A stretch of DNA of 64,000 nucleotides. It comes from Sphingomonas sp. QA11. Its GTDB lineage: Bacteria; Pseudomonadota; Alphaproteobacteria; Sphingomonadales; Sphingomonadaceae. The number at the start of each line of letters is the position of its first letter. Within the stretch, counting starts at the first letter, position 1. Made by a program: the position numbers and the translations under genes. This document shows positions 54,588 to 63,948 of this stretch, piece after piece. The stretch is taken from assembly GCF_028473665.1 (NCBI RefSeq), contig NZ_CP098774.1, positions 2,542,001 to 2,606,000 on the forward strand. Reading direction: 5' to 3'. Below the pieces are notes generated by a model. The model worked only from the letters and a program-made list of their open reading frames with translations. It had not been told where the DNA came from and ran no database searches.

Positions 54588-56243
54588 TCAGGGCCGCCGC
54601 AATGCGTCGATCCGCCTGGTCAACTGCTCCTGTTCGGCGGCTGATTTCGTCCGCCACCAGTCAGCGACATAGCCACTGCTCATCGGTACCAGCCGGCCGG
54701 GCCACCGGGCCATCTGGGCTTTCGGGAAGTGGTTATCGATACCGCGCAGATAATGGTCGAAAAAGCCCAGCACCATGTCCTTCTGCGTGTCGATCAGGTC
54801 GCGCGCAGGCGCGCCGCCGAGCAGCACTCCCTTGAGCGGCTGGCGTATGAACAACGGGAAATCGGTGATGCCGACATGCTTCGAATCGACCAGCATCACG
54901 CGATGGAGATCAGGAAGGCGGCCGGCGTCGGCGAAGCGTTCATAGGAAAATTCGTTGCTGCCACGCGGCTCGGCCGGCACCGGCGCGCCGAGCAGCTTGA
55001 ATATATTGAGCGGATCCGAATGGAACATCAGGAATGGCACCGGCATATTGCGATCGAAGGCGTCATAGCCAAGATCAGTGCCGTCCAGGTTCACGCCGGC
55101 CGCGCAGCGCCGGTCGACCATGCATACCGCGCCGGTCGTTGCCCCGCCGAACGACATGCCCAATTCACCCACCCGGTCATAGCGGCCGGCGGCGACCAGC
55201 CGGGCGACCGATGCCGGCACCGCCCCCTTCTGCAACTGGTCGTGCACGAACAGCCGGTCCGCCAGCCAGGTCGTGGCGCTGCGCATGCCGATCCGGTCGT
55301 TCGTCCTGACGGCATCCGCACGCAGCTTGAGCATCGCGTCCAGGCGATCGCCGGGGCTTACACCGGTAACCGCCTTCACAAGAACAGGGTCGGGCTTGCC
55401 GTCCGACTTCTTGCGCTGGGGCATCGGCTCCATCGGAATCACATCGCCATTGGGAAACATCGTGGCGCCGGAGTCGCCGGCATGCTGGATCGAGACGATC
55501 ATGTAGCCGTGGCTCGCCAGTTGCTCGAGCAAGGCGCTGTTCTGCGCCAGGAATGCCATATAGCCGTGGCTGAAGAACAGCACCGGAAGCTGATGGGCGC
55601 CTGGCGCCAGCGGCGCATCCTCATAGGCATTCGACATGACGTGCCGCAAATGATCGAAGAGCAGCGGGAAACCCACGGCCTCCCCGATCGCACGAGCCGA
55701 ACTATGGGCTTCGGCCCTGGTCAAATAGGGGCGAGGGCTCATCCCGCGGACGTCGCCCGCCGGGTACCAGATGCGCACCAGCAACCGCCTCGGCTGGTCG
55801 GCCGGAACGCCGGAGACGCCCTTGCGTGAAGGATCGTCGAGCTCGAAGGTGCGCACGCCGACCGCATATTTGCCGTCGGGCCTGGGCAGCGGCCGCACCG
55901 GAAACATCCAGACCGGAAACAACAGGGGCAGCGCCAGGAACAGCCACAACAGCCCCGTCACCCAGGGCAAGCGCCAGGGCCTTGCCGGACGCCCGGCCTT
56001 TTCGGCACGCGCCGCCCGCCAGCGCGACGCCCCGATGGCTGACAGCGCCAGCAGGCCAAACAGCACACAGCCGCCGACCTGCCAGCGATCGATCGCAATC
56101 CCCCAGATCGCCGTCGCGATGATCGCGATCGCCAGCGCCGACAGCACCGGCCGCCGCCGCTGGTCGCGCCAGAAGAGCCAGCAGCCGATAAACCCGGCCA
56201 TCAGAATGACCTGCAACCAGTCGACGATCATCATCGGACGCAT
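54588..56243 (-). CDS. Membrane-anchored alpha/beta hydrolase (PAF-acetylhydrolase-like)
   Basis: 551 aa from ATG 56243. The first ~120 residues hold four or five hydrophobic segments (IVDWLQVILMAGFIGCWLFW; LPWVTGLLWLFLALPLLF). The hydrolase domain follows, with the oxyanion strand LPVLFFSHGYMAFL and nucleophile elbow GELGMSFGGATTG. Catalytic Asp in NLDGTD and His in DSKHVGITDF are plausible. This is the platelet-activating-factor-acetylhydrolase-like/dienelactone-hydrolase fold, probably acting on an ester in the periplasm. Divergent from the TonB receptor gene. Confidence 0.9.
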   Translation of the reverse strand: MRPMMIVDWLQVILMAGFIGCWLFWRDQRRRPVLSALAIAIIATAIWGIAIDRWQVGGCVLFGLLALSAIGASRWRAARAEKAGRPARPWRLPWVTGLLWLFLALPLLFPVWMFPVRPLPRPDGKYAVGVRTFELDDPSRKGVSGVPADQPRRLLVRIWYPAGDVRGMSPRPYLTRAEAHSSARAIGEAVGFPLLFDHLRHVMSNAYEDAPLAPGAHQLPVLFFSHGYMAFLAQNSALLEQLASHGYMIVSIQHAGDSGATMFPNGDVIPMEPMPQRKKSDGKPDPVLVKAVTGVSPGDRLDAMLKLRADAVRTNDRIGMRSATTWLADRLFVHDQLQKGAVPASVARLVAAGRYDRVGELGMSFGGATTGAVCMVDRRCAAGVNLDGTDLGYDAFDRNMPVPFLMFHSDPLNIFKLLGAPVPAEPRGSNEFSYERFADAGRLPDLHRVMLVDSKHVGITDFPLFIRQPLKGVLLGGAPARDLIDTQKDMVLGFFDHYLRGIDNHFPKAQMARWPGRLVPMSSGYVADWWRTKSAAEQEQLTRRIDALRRP

Positions 56244-56772
56244 CCTCCCAACGCAATGCTCGCGCCCCGGTAACCGCCTTCCGCTGGCCTGTGCCCGTTA
56301 GCGGGCAGGAAGGCGCATCCGCAGGAAATCCCGTGACGCATTCGGAACGCCTCTAGCCGCCAGAGAAACGCCTGTCGCCATTTTTTTCTTATCAGAAAAT
56401 TTCTCTCAGCCGTTGCACCCGATCGCGGGACATTTTGCGATCATGGTGGCGTCCGCCTCACCCTGTCTCGACATCGCGGTAGAGTCCGAAATGCGGCAAA
56501 AACCACAAATTCCGCCACTGCTGACGAAATGAAGGAACCTATCCCCGGCCTCGACGCCACGATCGAGCGGCGCGCATCGGACGCATCAACCAGTAAATGG
56601 TAATGCGAGACAAATTCCCCGATATGAAATATTTTCTAATCAGGATTGATTTTTGCCCGGTGGGCCGCATATTCAGCGAACAGCCCGAAGATGGCGACCA
56701 CCTGCCCGGCACAGAATCAGGAAGCAGGCCGGGATGCCCAATCGGGAGGAATGCATAAAAATGGGGAGGACC
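56244..56772. other. Divergent intergenic region with operator-like dyad (56384-56399)
   Basis: 529 bp between the hydrolase and the TonB receptor gene. TTTTCT-tatc-AGAAAA at 56384-56399 is a dyad resembling the core of the palindrome at 53781 (TTCTCT...AGAGAA). An AT-rich stretch at 56600-56650 may hold the receptor promoter. I see no gene. Confidence 0.5.
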
Positions 56773-59502
56773 ATGAAGTTCAATCATCTGCACTGGCTCG
56801 CCGGCACCGCGCTGTCCGCCATGGCCATCGCGTCGCCGGCCTTCGCGCAAGAAGGGAATGCCCGGGTTGCCGAAGCCACCTCACCCGATACCAGGCCCGA
56901 CGAGGATATCGTCGTCACCGGTTCGCGCATTCAGCGCTCCGGTTTCGATGCACCCACGCCGACCACCGTCCTCGATGAGAAGGCGCTGAGCATCGGCGAT
57001 CGTCCCGGTATCGCGCAGGCGCTCAATGACGCGCCGCAGTTCCGCCCGTCGCTGACGCCCGAAACCACGGTCGCCAACACCAACGCGGCCGCGACCGCGG
57101 CAGATCTGCGCGGCCTCAACCCGGTTCGCACACTGACCCTGCTCAACGGCCACCGCTTCAGCGGCAGCAATGATCTCAATTCGGTCCCGCAGAATGCCGT
57201 CAAGCGTGTCGACGTCGTTACTGGCGGCGCGTCGGCGGCATGGGGCTCAGGCGCCGTCGCCGGCGTCGTCAATATCGTTCTCGACGACGATCTGACCGGA
57301 CTGAAGATGGGAGTCGATTCGGGGATTTCCTCACGCGGGGATGGCGGCCGCTATGGCGCTGATCTTGCCTGGGGCAGCAAGTTCGCCGGCGGGCGCGGAC
57401 ATATCCTGATCGCCACCGAATATCAGAAGAGCGACGGCGCGCTCGATCGCGCGTCGCGGCCCAATATGAACGGCGGCATGTTCCAGCGCGCCGACGGGCA
57501 GCTGGTTCTCGCGAGGGACGTCAATTTCACCATCGCCAACAACGGCGGCGCGATCGTCAACCCGTTCACCGGCGCCCCCTATAATCTGGTGTTCAATCGC
57601 GATGGCTCGATCGGGCCGCTCACTCTCGGCAGCGAGACTGCGGGCCAGCTCACGATCGGCGGCAACGGCCAGAACCTGACACAGTATCTCAACGTCAGCA
57701 CGCCCTATGAGCGCATCAACCTGCTGGCGCGGGCGAGCTATGATGTCACCGATTCACTGAAGGTCTGGGCCGACTTCAGCTTCAACCAGATGACCGCGAG
57801 CTTCGGCTTCTTTCCGGACACGGCGCTGGCGGTCATCATGCCTGACAATGCGTTCCTGACCCCGACCGCCCGGCAGCAGCTCGCGGCCGCGGGCGTGAGC
57901 GGCCCGTTCATCCTGGGCCGCCTGCTCGACGATGTCGGCCCAACCCACCTGCTCAACTACGCCTATAACCGCCGCAACCTCGAAGGCGCCGTCGGTTTTG
58001 AAGGGAGCTTTGGCAGCGGCTGGAAGTATCAGGGCTATTACGATCATGGCGAGTTGCGGAACCGGCAGTCGCTCGACAACCAGCGAATCCCCGCCAATTT
58101 CAACCGCGCCCTCGACTCGGTACTGGTGAACGGCAAGGCGGTGTGCCGTGTCAACGCCGACGCCAACCCGGCCAACGACGATCCGGCCTGCGTTCCGCTC
58201 AACCTTTTCGGCAACGGAAACATCTCAGACGCGGCGCGCGCCTATTCCTTCGCCAAGGGGAGCGGGATCAGCACCAACAAGCTCGACGCAGCCGGCGTCA
58301 GCCTGAGCGGCCAGCCCTTCTCCACCTGGGCAGGACCGGTCGATCTCGCCGCCGGCAGCGATTTCCGCTGGGAAAAGTTCGTCACGAACTACACCGACCC
58401 CCTCTCCCAGGCCATGGCGCTTGCCCCGCTCAACTTCGCGCCGACCAATGGCGGCTTCAGCGTCAAGGAATTTTTCGGAGAGCTCAACGCGCCGTTGCTC
58501 AACCAGCCGGGCGCGATCAGGCTCGAGATCAACGGCGCGGCGCGCTATTCCGACTACAGCACCAGCGGCGACATCTGGTCGTGGAAATTTGGCGGCACCG
58601 CGCGGCTGTTCAACGATCTTCTCCTGCGCGGGGTCTATTCGCGGGATATCCGCTCGCCGAGCATCACTGAATATTTCCTCGGTCGCTCCACCAATCTCGG
58701 GGCGGTGCTCGATCCCTACAAGAACAACAAGTTGGTCCAGTCGGTCTACAATTACTCAAGCGGCAATCCCGATCTGAAACCGGAAGTGTCGCATACCCTG
58801 ACCGTCGGCGGCTCCTATTCGCCGCACGGCATCCCCGGCCTGCGCGTGTCGGTCGACTATTACCGGATCAAGATCGACGGCGTGATCGTCACCCTGCAGC
58901 CGCAGGACGCCCTGAACCTGTGCGTGGCACAATTTCCCGGCGACAATCTCTGTGGCGGCCTGATCGAACGCGGCTCCGACGGCGAGATCAAATCCCTGAT
59001 GCGCAAGATGATCAACCTTGCAAAATACCAGACGAATGGCCTCGATATCGAAGCTTCGTATCGCAGGCAGCTCGGATCGGGCACGCTGAGCGCCCGCATC
59101 CTCGCGACACATGTCTTTCAGCTGCTGATCGACGATGGGGTCAAGACGACCGATCGCGCCGGCATCATCGGAAGCGAAACCAGCTTCTCCACCCCGAAAT
59201 GGCGCGGAACCGGGTCCATCAGCTACGACGACCGGAGTTTCGGCACTGATCTGCGCCTGCGCTATGTCGATGGCGGCCTCTACAGCAACCAGGTCGGCCC
59301 CAACGGGAAACTGTCGCTCAACAACGATGTGGCCAGCCGCCTCTATGTTGACCTGGGATTGCGGTTCAGGACAGGGCCGTTCACGCTGTACGGCAACGTC
59401 AACAACCTGTTCGATCGGCAGCCGCCGCTCAGCTATTACAGCAGCCCGAACTATGACGTGATCGGCCGCTACTTCTCGGCGGGCGTCAAGCTGCGGTTCT
59501 GA
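56773..59502 (+). CDS. TonB-dependent outer-membrane receptor
   Basis: 909 aa from ATG 56773, preceded by GGGAGG at ideal spacing. An ATG at 56761 would add four residues. Signal peptide MKFNHLHWLAGTALSAMAIA with cleavage near AFAQ. The TonB box and plug region follow (DEDIVVTGSRIQRSGF, then a plug ending RVDVVTGGASAAWGSGAVA), then a 22-strand barrel with a C-terminal Phe (GVKLRF). This is the sphingomonad-type receptor for carbohydrates or peptides. Substrate unknown; the neighbouring hydrolases suggest an ester- or amide-containing compound. Confidence 0.95.
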   Translation: MKFNHLHWLAGTALSAMAIASPAFAQEGNARVAEATSPDTRPDEDIVVTGSRIQRSGFDAPTPTTVLDEKALSIGDRPGIAQALNDAPQFRPSLTPETTVANTNAAATAADLRGLNPVRTLTLLNGHRFSGSNDLNSVPQNAVKRVDVVTGGASAAWGSGAVAGVVNIVLDDDLTGLKMGVDSGISSRGDGGRYGADLAWGSKFAGGRGHILIATEYQKSDGALDRASRPNMNGGMFQRADGQLVLARDVNFTIANNGGAIVNPFTGAPYNLVFNRDGSIGPLTLGSETAGQLTIGGNGQNLTQYLNVSTPYERINLLARASYDVTDSLKVWADFSFNQMTASFGFFPDTALAVIMPDNAFLTPTARQQLAAAGVSGPFILGRLLDDVGPTHLLNYAYNRRNLEGAVGFEGSFGSGWKYQGYYDHGELRNRQSLDNQRIPANFNRALDSVLVNGKAVCRVNADANPANDDPACVPLNLFGNGNISDAARAYSFAKGSGISTNKLDAAGVSLSGQPFSTWAGPVDLAAGSDFRWEKFVTNYTDPLSQAMALAPLNFAPTNGGFSVKEFFGELNAPLLNQPGAIRLEINGAARYSDYSTSGDIWSWKFGGTARLFNDLLLRGVYSRDIRSPSITEYFLGRSTNLGAVLDPYKNNKLVQSVYNYSSGNPDLKPEVSHTLTVGGSYSPHGIPGLRVSVDYYRIKIDGVIVTLQPQDALNLCVAQFPGDNLCGGLIERGSDGEIKSLMRKMINLAKYQTNGLDIEASYRRQLGSGTLSARILATHVFQLLIDDGVKTTDRAGIIGSETSFSTPKWRGTGSISYDDRSFGTDLRLRYVDGGLYSNQVGPNGKLSLNNDVASRLYVDLGLRFRTGPFTLYGNVNNLFDRQPPLSYYSSPNYDVIGRYFSAGVKLRF

Positions 59503-59513
59503 TCCCTCTCATT

Positions 59514-59542
59514 GTCGGCGGTCCGCCTGCGCGGCCGCCGAC
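59514..59542 (+). terminator. GC-rich hairpin after the TonB receptor gene
   Basis: GTCGGCGG (59514-59521) pairs with CCGCCGAC (59535-59542). There is no T-tract, so it may be a weak terminator or a simple repeat. Confidence 0.45.
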
Positions 59543-59621
59543 ATCGTTCCTGGCCAGGCCCTGGCCGCATTCTGCATCGCCCCATCGACGCCCCGCCCCC
59601 ACCCCGCTACACCGCCGCCCC

Positions 59622-60128
59622 ATGACGACTCAGCTCTACGATCTCACCATCCCGGTCTTCCTCCGGGGCTTCCACGCCATGTCCGGCTTCCTCGCCAAGG
59701 GTGAGGCCTGGGCGGCCGAAAACGGCGTCGATTCAGCCGCCCTGCTCACCGCGCGGCTGTTCGAGGATATGGCGCCGCTCACCGGCCAGGTGCAACGCGC
59801 TAGCGACGCGGCGAAGTTCACCGCCGTCCGCCTCGGCGGAGTCGAGAATCTGGCCATGGCCGACGAGGAAACAAGTTTCGCCGACCTGCAGGACCGGATC
59901 GCGAAGACGGTCGCCTTCCTCAAGGCGGTTCCGCGCGAAGCGATCGACGGCAAGGAGGATGCCGCCGTCACGCTCACCACCCCGCGCGCCACGTTCGATT
60001 TCACCGGCCGTGATTATGTGCTGAACTTCGTCCTGCCGAACTTCTATTTCCACGTCACGACAGCGTACGGCATCCTCCGCCACAAGGGCGTGCCGGTCGG
60101 CAAGATGGATTTCCTCGGCGGAGTCTGA
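59622..60128 (+). CDS. DUF1993 family protein
   Basis: 168-aa helical protein (MTTQLYDLTIPVFLRGFHAM, then LFEDMAPLTGQVQRASDAAK) of the DUF1993 family, which has a DinB-like four-helix fold; the function is unknown. Conserved C-terminal DYVLNFVLPNFYFHVTTAYG is present with a metal-ligand-type His. The stop and the next start share bases (TGATG), so it is co-translated with the following lipoprotein gene. Confidence 0.9.
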   Translation: MTTQLYDLTIPVFLRGFHAMSGFLAKGEAWAAENGVDSAALLTARLFEDMAPLTGQVQRASDAAKFTAVRLGGVENLAMADEETSFADLQDRIAKTVAFLKAVPREAIDGKEDAAVTLTTPRATFDFTGRDYVLNFVLPNFYFHVTTAYGILRHKGVPVGKMDFLGGV

Positions 60129-60532
60129 TGCCAGTGCCGGGTTCGACCGCAACGCCGCTGCGTGCAACCGCGCTGGCCGCCGCCCTGCTGCTCGCCGGCT
60201 GCGGCGGCGCTGGCGCTGGGGGCAAATCCGGCGGCACGACGGCGATGGCGTTCACGCCGATCGCGCCGGGCACCTTCGCTGTCGTGATCGATCCGAACGC
60301 AAATGTCCCGAAGACCGAGGCAGCATTCCGCAAGCAATGCGCTGGCAGGCAGGATTGCACCATCCTCGCCTGGACGAAGGCGGGCGCCGCCGCGCACGGC
60401 ATGCCGCTCAGCGACCAGCAAACTGCGGCGCTCGCCCTTCGCTATGTCCACCGCGCGGCCGGCCAGGACGAGATGATGTGGGATTGCGTCAACTTCCCCA
60501 CCGCCAAGGCGCCTTGCCTGTCAAAGGCGTGA
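60128..60532 (+). CDS. Small lipoprotein of unknown function (134 aa)
   Basis: It begins with a signal and lipobox (ATALAAALLLAGCGG; Cys near residue 24), a Gly-rich linker, and a ~95-residue soluble part with three Cys (KQCAGRQDCTILAW; MWDCVNFPTAKAPC), which may form disulfides. There is no recognisable family. It is coupled to DUF1993. Confidence 0.8.
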   Translation: MPVPGSTATPLRATALAAALLLAGCGGAGAGGKSGGTTAMAFTPIAPGTFAVVIDPNANVPKTEAAFRKQCAGRQDCTILAWTKAGAAAHGMPLSDQQTAALALRYVHRAAGQDEMMWDCVNFPTAKAPCLSKA

Positions 60533-61304
60533 TTTGGGGCTGAGCCCGACGCCTTGCTCACCAACGGCTTTGCCGTTCATGTCGAGCAGAGATCGAACAG
60601 GCGCAGCCGTATCGAGAGCTCGTATCGAGGTACAATTGAAGCGCGAAACACCTGTCCCTCGATACGCCATCTCGACACGCTCGACGGCTACTCGGGACGA
60701 GCGGACATGGTCCGGATGCAGCGCTCGGTACCTGGCGCCGATTCAAACCCACGCCTCGTCATGCTGGAATCGCCCGGAACCCCACGCCCCTTCCGGCGCG
60801 GGAAAGAGCCCGAACTATTCGATTCCGAACGCAGGAAAAGCGTGATGAAAATCCGATACCCCTCGCGAAATTCGGTAAATATTCTGGCAGTATCGTGGCA
60901 ATATGCCGGATCGCCGCTCGACGCGAATGGGCAGTCCCCAGACCATCCCGGATGTCGTTCTTCACTATTCGTCGTGACACATCCAAGAATGCCGGATTCC
61001 ACCTCTCTCGTGGACGCGTCGCGAAAATCGGAGAATATTGTGACATTTTCCACAAACCGGCCCGCATCGGGCCACGAATTCATGGCGATTATTGTTACGC
61101 CGCTCCAATATCTCGCCGATCCGCCCCTGCCCCGGTGGCTGCGGCCGACCCCGATTCAATCCTGCCATCAGCGCGGCTATCCATGATCGCGCAGGGGTCA
61201 CGCTTCCTGCCGCTCTTTCCACCGTGCAGCTCTTCATCTGATCCTCGCTGAAGATCGTTGCCACCGGCTTCGACAAGTGTGCCGCGATCGGTAAAGCAGG
61301 TGTC
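60533..61304. other. 772-bp non-coding stretch with imperfect repeats
   Basis: No convincing gene: open frames here show unnatural composition. It contains GTATCGAG at 60609 and 60622 and its complement at 60658 (a 9-bp stem 60622-60630 with 60657-60665). It also has a 27-bp imperfect direct repeat, 60863-60889 and 61019-61045, differing at five positions. The base composition is more AT-rich than in the neighbours. Confidence 0.6.
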
Positions 61305-61799
61305 GTGGTCATCGCGAAACGTTCCTTTCCCCCGGTCGTGAACCCCGAGGTCCGGCTGCTGATGCTCGGCAGCCTCCCCGGAGACCGCTCGCTCGCCGCG
61401 GGGCGCTATTACGCTCACCCCCAGAACCAGTTCTGGCGCCTGATGTCGGGCGTCATCGGCCGCGATCTCGTCGTGCTCGACTATGACGACCGCCTCGCCG
61501 CCCTGCTCGCCGCCCATGTCGGCCTGTGGGATGTCGTCGCCAGCGCCCGCCGCGACGGCAGCAGCGACGCCGCGATCCGCGATCCCGTCGGCAACGACCT
61601 GCCGGGACTGGTGAGCTCGCTCCCCGCCCTCCGCACGGTCGGTTTCAATGGTGCGACCGCCTTCCGGCATGGGTCGGCGCGGCTGGCCGGGGTCACTGAC
61701 ATCTCGCTCGTCGCTCTTCCCTCCAGCAGCCCGCTCCACACCGTGGGGATCGCGGCGAAGCAACCGCTATGGGATCGGCTTCGCGAAGCCCTGAGCTGA
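61305..61799 (+). CDS. DNA-deoxyinosine/uracil glycosylase-like protein
   Basis: 164 aa from GTG 61305. It resembles the family-6 uracil-DNA-glycosylase-like (hypoxanthine-DNA glycosylase) proteins that remove deaminated bases. The active-site strand is LMLGSLPGDRSLAAGRYYAH, followed by PQNQFWRLMSG. The later motif ALPSSSPLHT is the DNA-reading loop. The start is uncertain, since no ATG lies nearby. It is separated by ~156 bp from the repeat-peptide gene. Confidence 0.85.
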   Translation: MVIAKRSFPPVVNPEVRLLMLGSLPGDRSLAAGRYYAHPQNQFWRLMSGVIGRDLVVLDYDDRLAALLAAHVGLWDVVASARRDGSSDAAIRDPVGNDLPGLVSSLPALRTVGFNGATAFRHGSARLAGVTDISLVALPSSSPLHTVGIAAKQPLWDRLREALS

Positions 61800-61955
61800 T
61801 CCCTCCACCCTGCCCCCAACCGGCTCTGGTCCGTCCGGCTCCGGCAAGGGAACATGATTGCTCCGTTTCGGCGGTATATCCGTCTCCTGTCCCGCCGGGG
61901 ACATGATAGACTCTTCCATGCGCTCGCCGATAAGCGAGCCGACAGGGGAGCCGAT

Positions 61956-62252
61956 ATGCCAGACGACGAGGGAACCCGGATTCCGACCGGTGACGACATG
62001 TTCGAACATCCCGCCGAGTTCGCTTCGGACCCGAATCCCCCGGCGCCGGGCACCGCCGTCGGAAAGGGCACCGCCGGCCAGGATGCCCAGCGCCGTCGCA
62101 ACGGTGGAGATGGTGGTGGAGGCGGTGGGGGTGGTGACGACGGCGATGGCGATGGGGGCAGCAGCAAGCGCATCTCCGGCACTGACGCGCAACGCCGCCA
62201 CAGCGGTGGCAAGGGCACTGCCGGCCAGGACGCCCAGCGCCGCCGCAATTGA
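61956..62252 (+). CDS. 98-aa Gly/Arg-rich repeat peptide, possible RiPP precursor
   Basis: ATG 61956 follows AGGGGAG at good spacing. An acidic leader-like part (residues 1-33: MPDDEGTRIPTGDDMFEHP) is followed by GKGTAGQDAQRRRN (36-49), a Gly/Asp tract (50-68), SGTDAQRRHSGG (74-85), and a second exact GKGTAGQDAQRRRN (85-98) that ends the protein. The repeat is also evident in the DNA (about 86% identity by eye). The next gene encodes an asparagine-synthetase-like enzyme, the kind used in peptide modification. It does not have a canonical lasso-peptide core. The precursor role is inferred from layout only. Confidence 0.6.
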   Translation: MPDDEGTRIPTGDDMFEHPAEFASDPNPPAPGTAVGKGTAGQDAQRRRNGGDGGGGGGGGDDGDGDGGSSKRISGTDAQRRHSGGKGTAGQDAQRRRN

Positions 62253-62289
62253 CCTGCCCCCCGGTCTGAACACCTGGCTCTGAACATCG

Positions 62290-63918
62290 ATGCTTTCCCT
62301 GCATCTGTTGGCGGGCGATGCCGGGCTCGACTGGCACCGCACGGCGACCGGCATCGCCCGCGGGTCGAGCCAGGTCGATCCCTATCGCCATGATGCCCTG
62401 GAGGAGGTCATCGCCGTCAACGGCGAGCGGCTGCTCGTCTGCGTGCGGGAACGATGCGCTGGACTGATCGGGCCTGAGATCGACATCCTCGCCGGGTCGG
62501 CGTCGCCAGCCCCGATCGACGCCGAACGGTTCGACCGGCTGGTCGGCAGCCTGCGCGCCTGGCCGCTGCAATGGCACCTGCTGATCGTCGATCGCGATAC
62601 GGCCCGGCTTGAGGCGGGCCATTGGGGCACGGCGCCGGTTTTTCTCGTCGCCCGGCCCGGCGGCGAGCTGCGGGGGCATTGGGATGCCGACCGGCTGTTG
62701 CCTGGCCTGGAGCGCACCAGTCTCGATCCGGCCCGCGCCGCGCGCTGGATCGCCGAATATGACGCGCCTTATGCGCGACGGACCCTGTTTCGCGATCTGA
62801 TGCTGCTCACCGAACGGGCCGTTGCGACGTGGCGCCGGGCTCCGGGCGGGGATCACGGACTGGACATCGCCTATCCCGCTCCATGGCCGCGGCCAGTCCC
62901 CGGCACCCTCCGCCCGGAGGCCGACCCGCTCGACGCATTCGAGGACATCCTGCGCTCCTCGATGCGTCGATGGACTCGTCTCGCGCGGGAAACGCTTGGC
63001 GCGGAGTTGAGCGGCGGCCTCGATTCCGGCCTTGTCGCGGCGATCGCGTCGCGGGAATCGGCGAGCCCCTTGGCAAGCTACGGACTCGCCATCCCCGGGA
63101 TGGCGGACGCCGTCGCGGATCAACCCGCGCGCCGGGCGGATCTGATCGCGGCGTTCGGCCTGCGCGACACGGAAATCCCGATGGAGGATTTCCTGCCGCT
63201 TGCGCCCGGCAGTTGCCGGCTCGACGGCAACGCGCCGGTCCTCCCGTGGGAGGAGGGCTATTACGAGGCGATGGATCATCTGCTGGAGCGGGCCTATGCG
63301 GCGGGCACGCGGGTGATGCTGACTGGCTTCGGCGGAGACGAGCTTTGCGGCCTTCGCCCGTCCGAACAGCGCGCGCTTGGCCTCGCGCCGGAACCGGCCT
63401 GGTCCCTCTCGCCGCCGGAAGGTCCCGCCTTTCTCACTCCGGTGGCAAGCGCTACCCTGGCGACGTCGCCGGACCAGCCGCCCCGCGCCGCGAGCTGCGA
63501 TTCATCGGTCGAGGTCGCCGCGTTCAGCGCGGCACGCTATCTGCGGCATGGCATCTGGCCGGTTCATCCGTTGTGCACGCCGGAACTTGTCCATTTCTGC
63601 GCGCGCCTCCCCGCCGCCTGGCGCGCCGACCGCACCATCGAGCGCGCCCTGCTCGCGCGGCTCGGCGCGACGCGGCGGGTGACTCATCCGGCCTTTCGGG
63701 ACGATCTTTCCCCGGCGCTCGTGCGCGGCATGCGTTTCAGTGCCCGGCCGCTGCTCGACCGCCTGTTCGCCCAGTCGAACCTTGCCGGACAAGGCATCGT
63801 CGATGGCGCCCGGCTGCGACGCGATTATGCCGAATGGTGCGAGCGCGACGACACTGATGGAGCCGAACGCTATTACGCCGTCGCGATCCTGGAACTGTGC
63901 CTTGCCAGGATGCGCTGA
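62290..63918 (+). CDS. Asparagine-synthetase-like enzyme (peptide-modifying, lasso-C type?)
   Basis: 542 aa. The ATP-pyrophosphatase domain (about 225-540) has the PP-loop ELSGGLDSGLVAAIA and the signature LTGFGGDELCGLRP. The N-terminal ~210 residues resemble a glutaminase-like fold, but the chain begins MLSLHLLAGD and lacks the Cys2 nucleophile, so it cannot use glutamine in the usual way. Cys-less homologues of this type activate an Asp/Glu carboxylate in lasso-peptide synthesis. Together with the repeat peptide just upstream, this suggests a RiPP system. True asparagine synthesis is unlikely. Confidence 0.85.
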   Translation: MLSLHLLAGDAGLDWHRTATGIARGSSQVDPYRHDALEEVIAVNGERLLVCVRERCAGLIGPEIDILAGSASPAPIDAERFDRLVGSLRAWPLQWHLLIVDRDTARLEAGHWGTAPVFLVARPGGELRGHWDADRLLPGLERTSLDPARAARWIAEYDAPYARRTLFRDLMLLTERAVATWRRAPGGDHGLDIAYPAPWPRPVPGTLRPEADPLDAFEDILRSSMRRWTRLARETLGAELSGGLDSGLVAAIASRESASPLASYGLAIPGMADAVADQPARRADLIAAFGLRDTEIPMEDFLPLAPGSCRLDGNAPVLPWEEGYYEAMDHLLERAYAAGTRVMLTGFGGDELCGLRPSEQRALGLAPEPAWSLSPPEGPAFLTPVASATLATSPDQPPRAASCDSSVEVAAFSAARYLRHGIWPVHPLCTPELVHFCARLPAAWRADRTIERALLARLGATRRVTHPAFRDDLSPALVRGMRFSARPLLDRLFAQSNLAGQGIVDGARLRRDYAEWCERDDTDGAERYYAVAILELCLARMR

Positions 63919-63948
63919 GGCGATCGGCAGCCGACTCCCCATAGCGCC

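Noticed and set aside
60554-61186. Plus-strand open frame of 210 codons in the repeat-rich stretch
   Set aside because: No signal, no domain, no ribosome site, and the region contains internal repeats in a different phase.
61956-62252. Canonical lasso-peptide precursor
   Set aside because: No suitable Thr-x then Gly/Ala core with Asp or Glu at positions 7-9; the length and repeats do not fit.
61693-63279. Minus-strand open frame of 528 codons
   Set aside because: It lies antisense to the repeat peptide and the asparagine-synthetase-like gene, which carry recognisable motifs.
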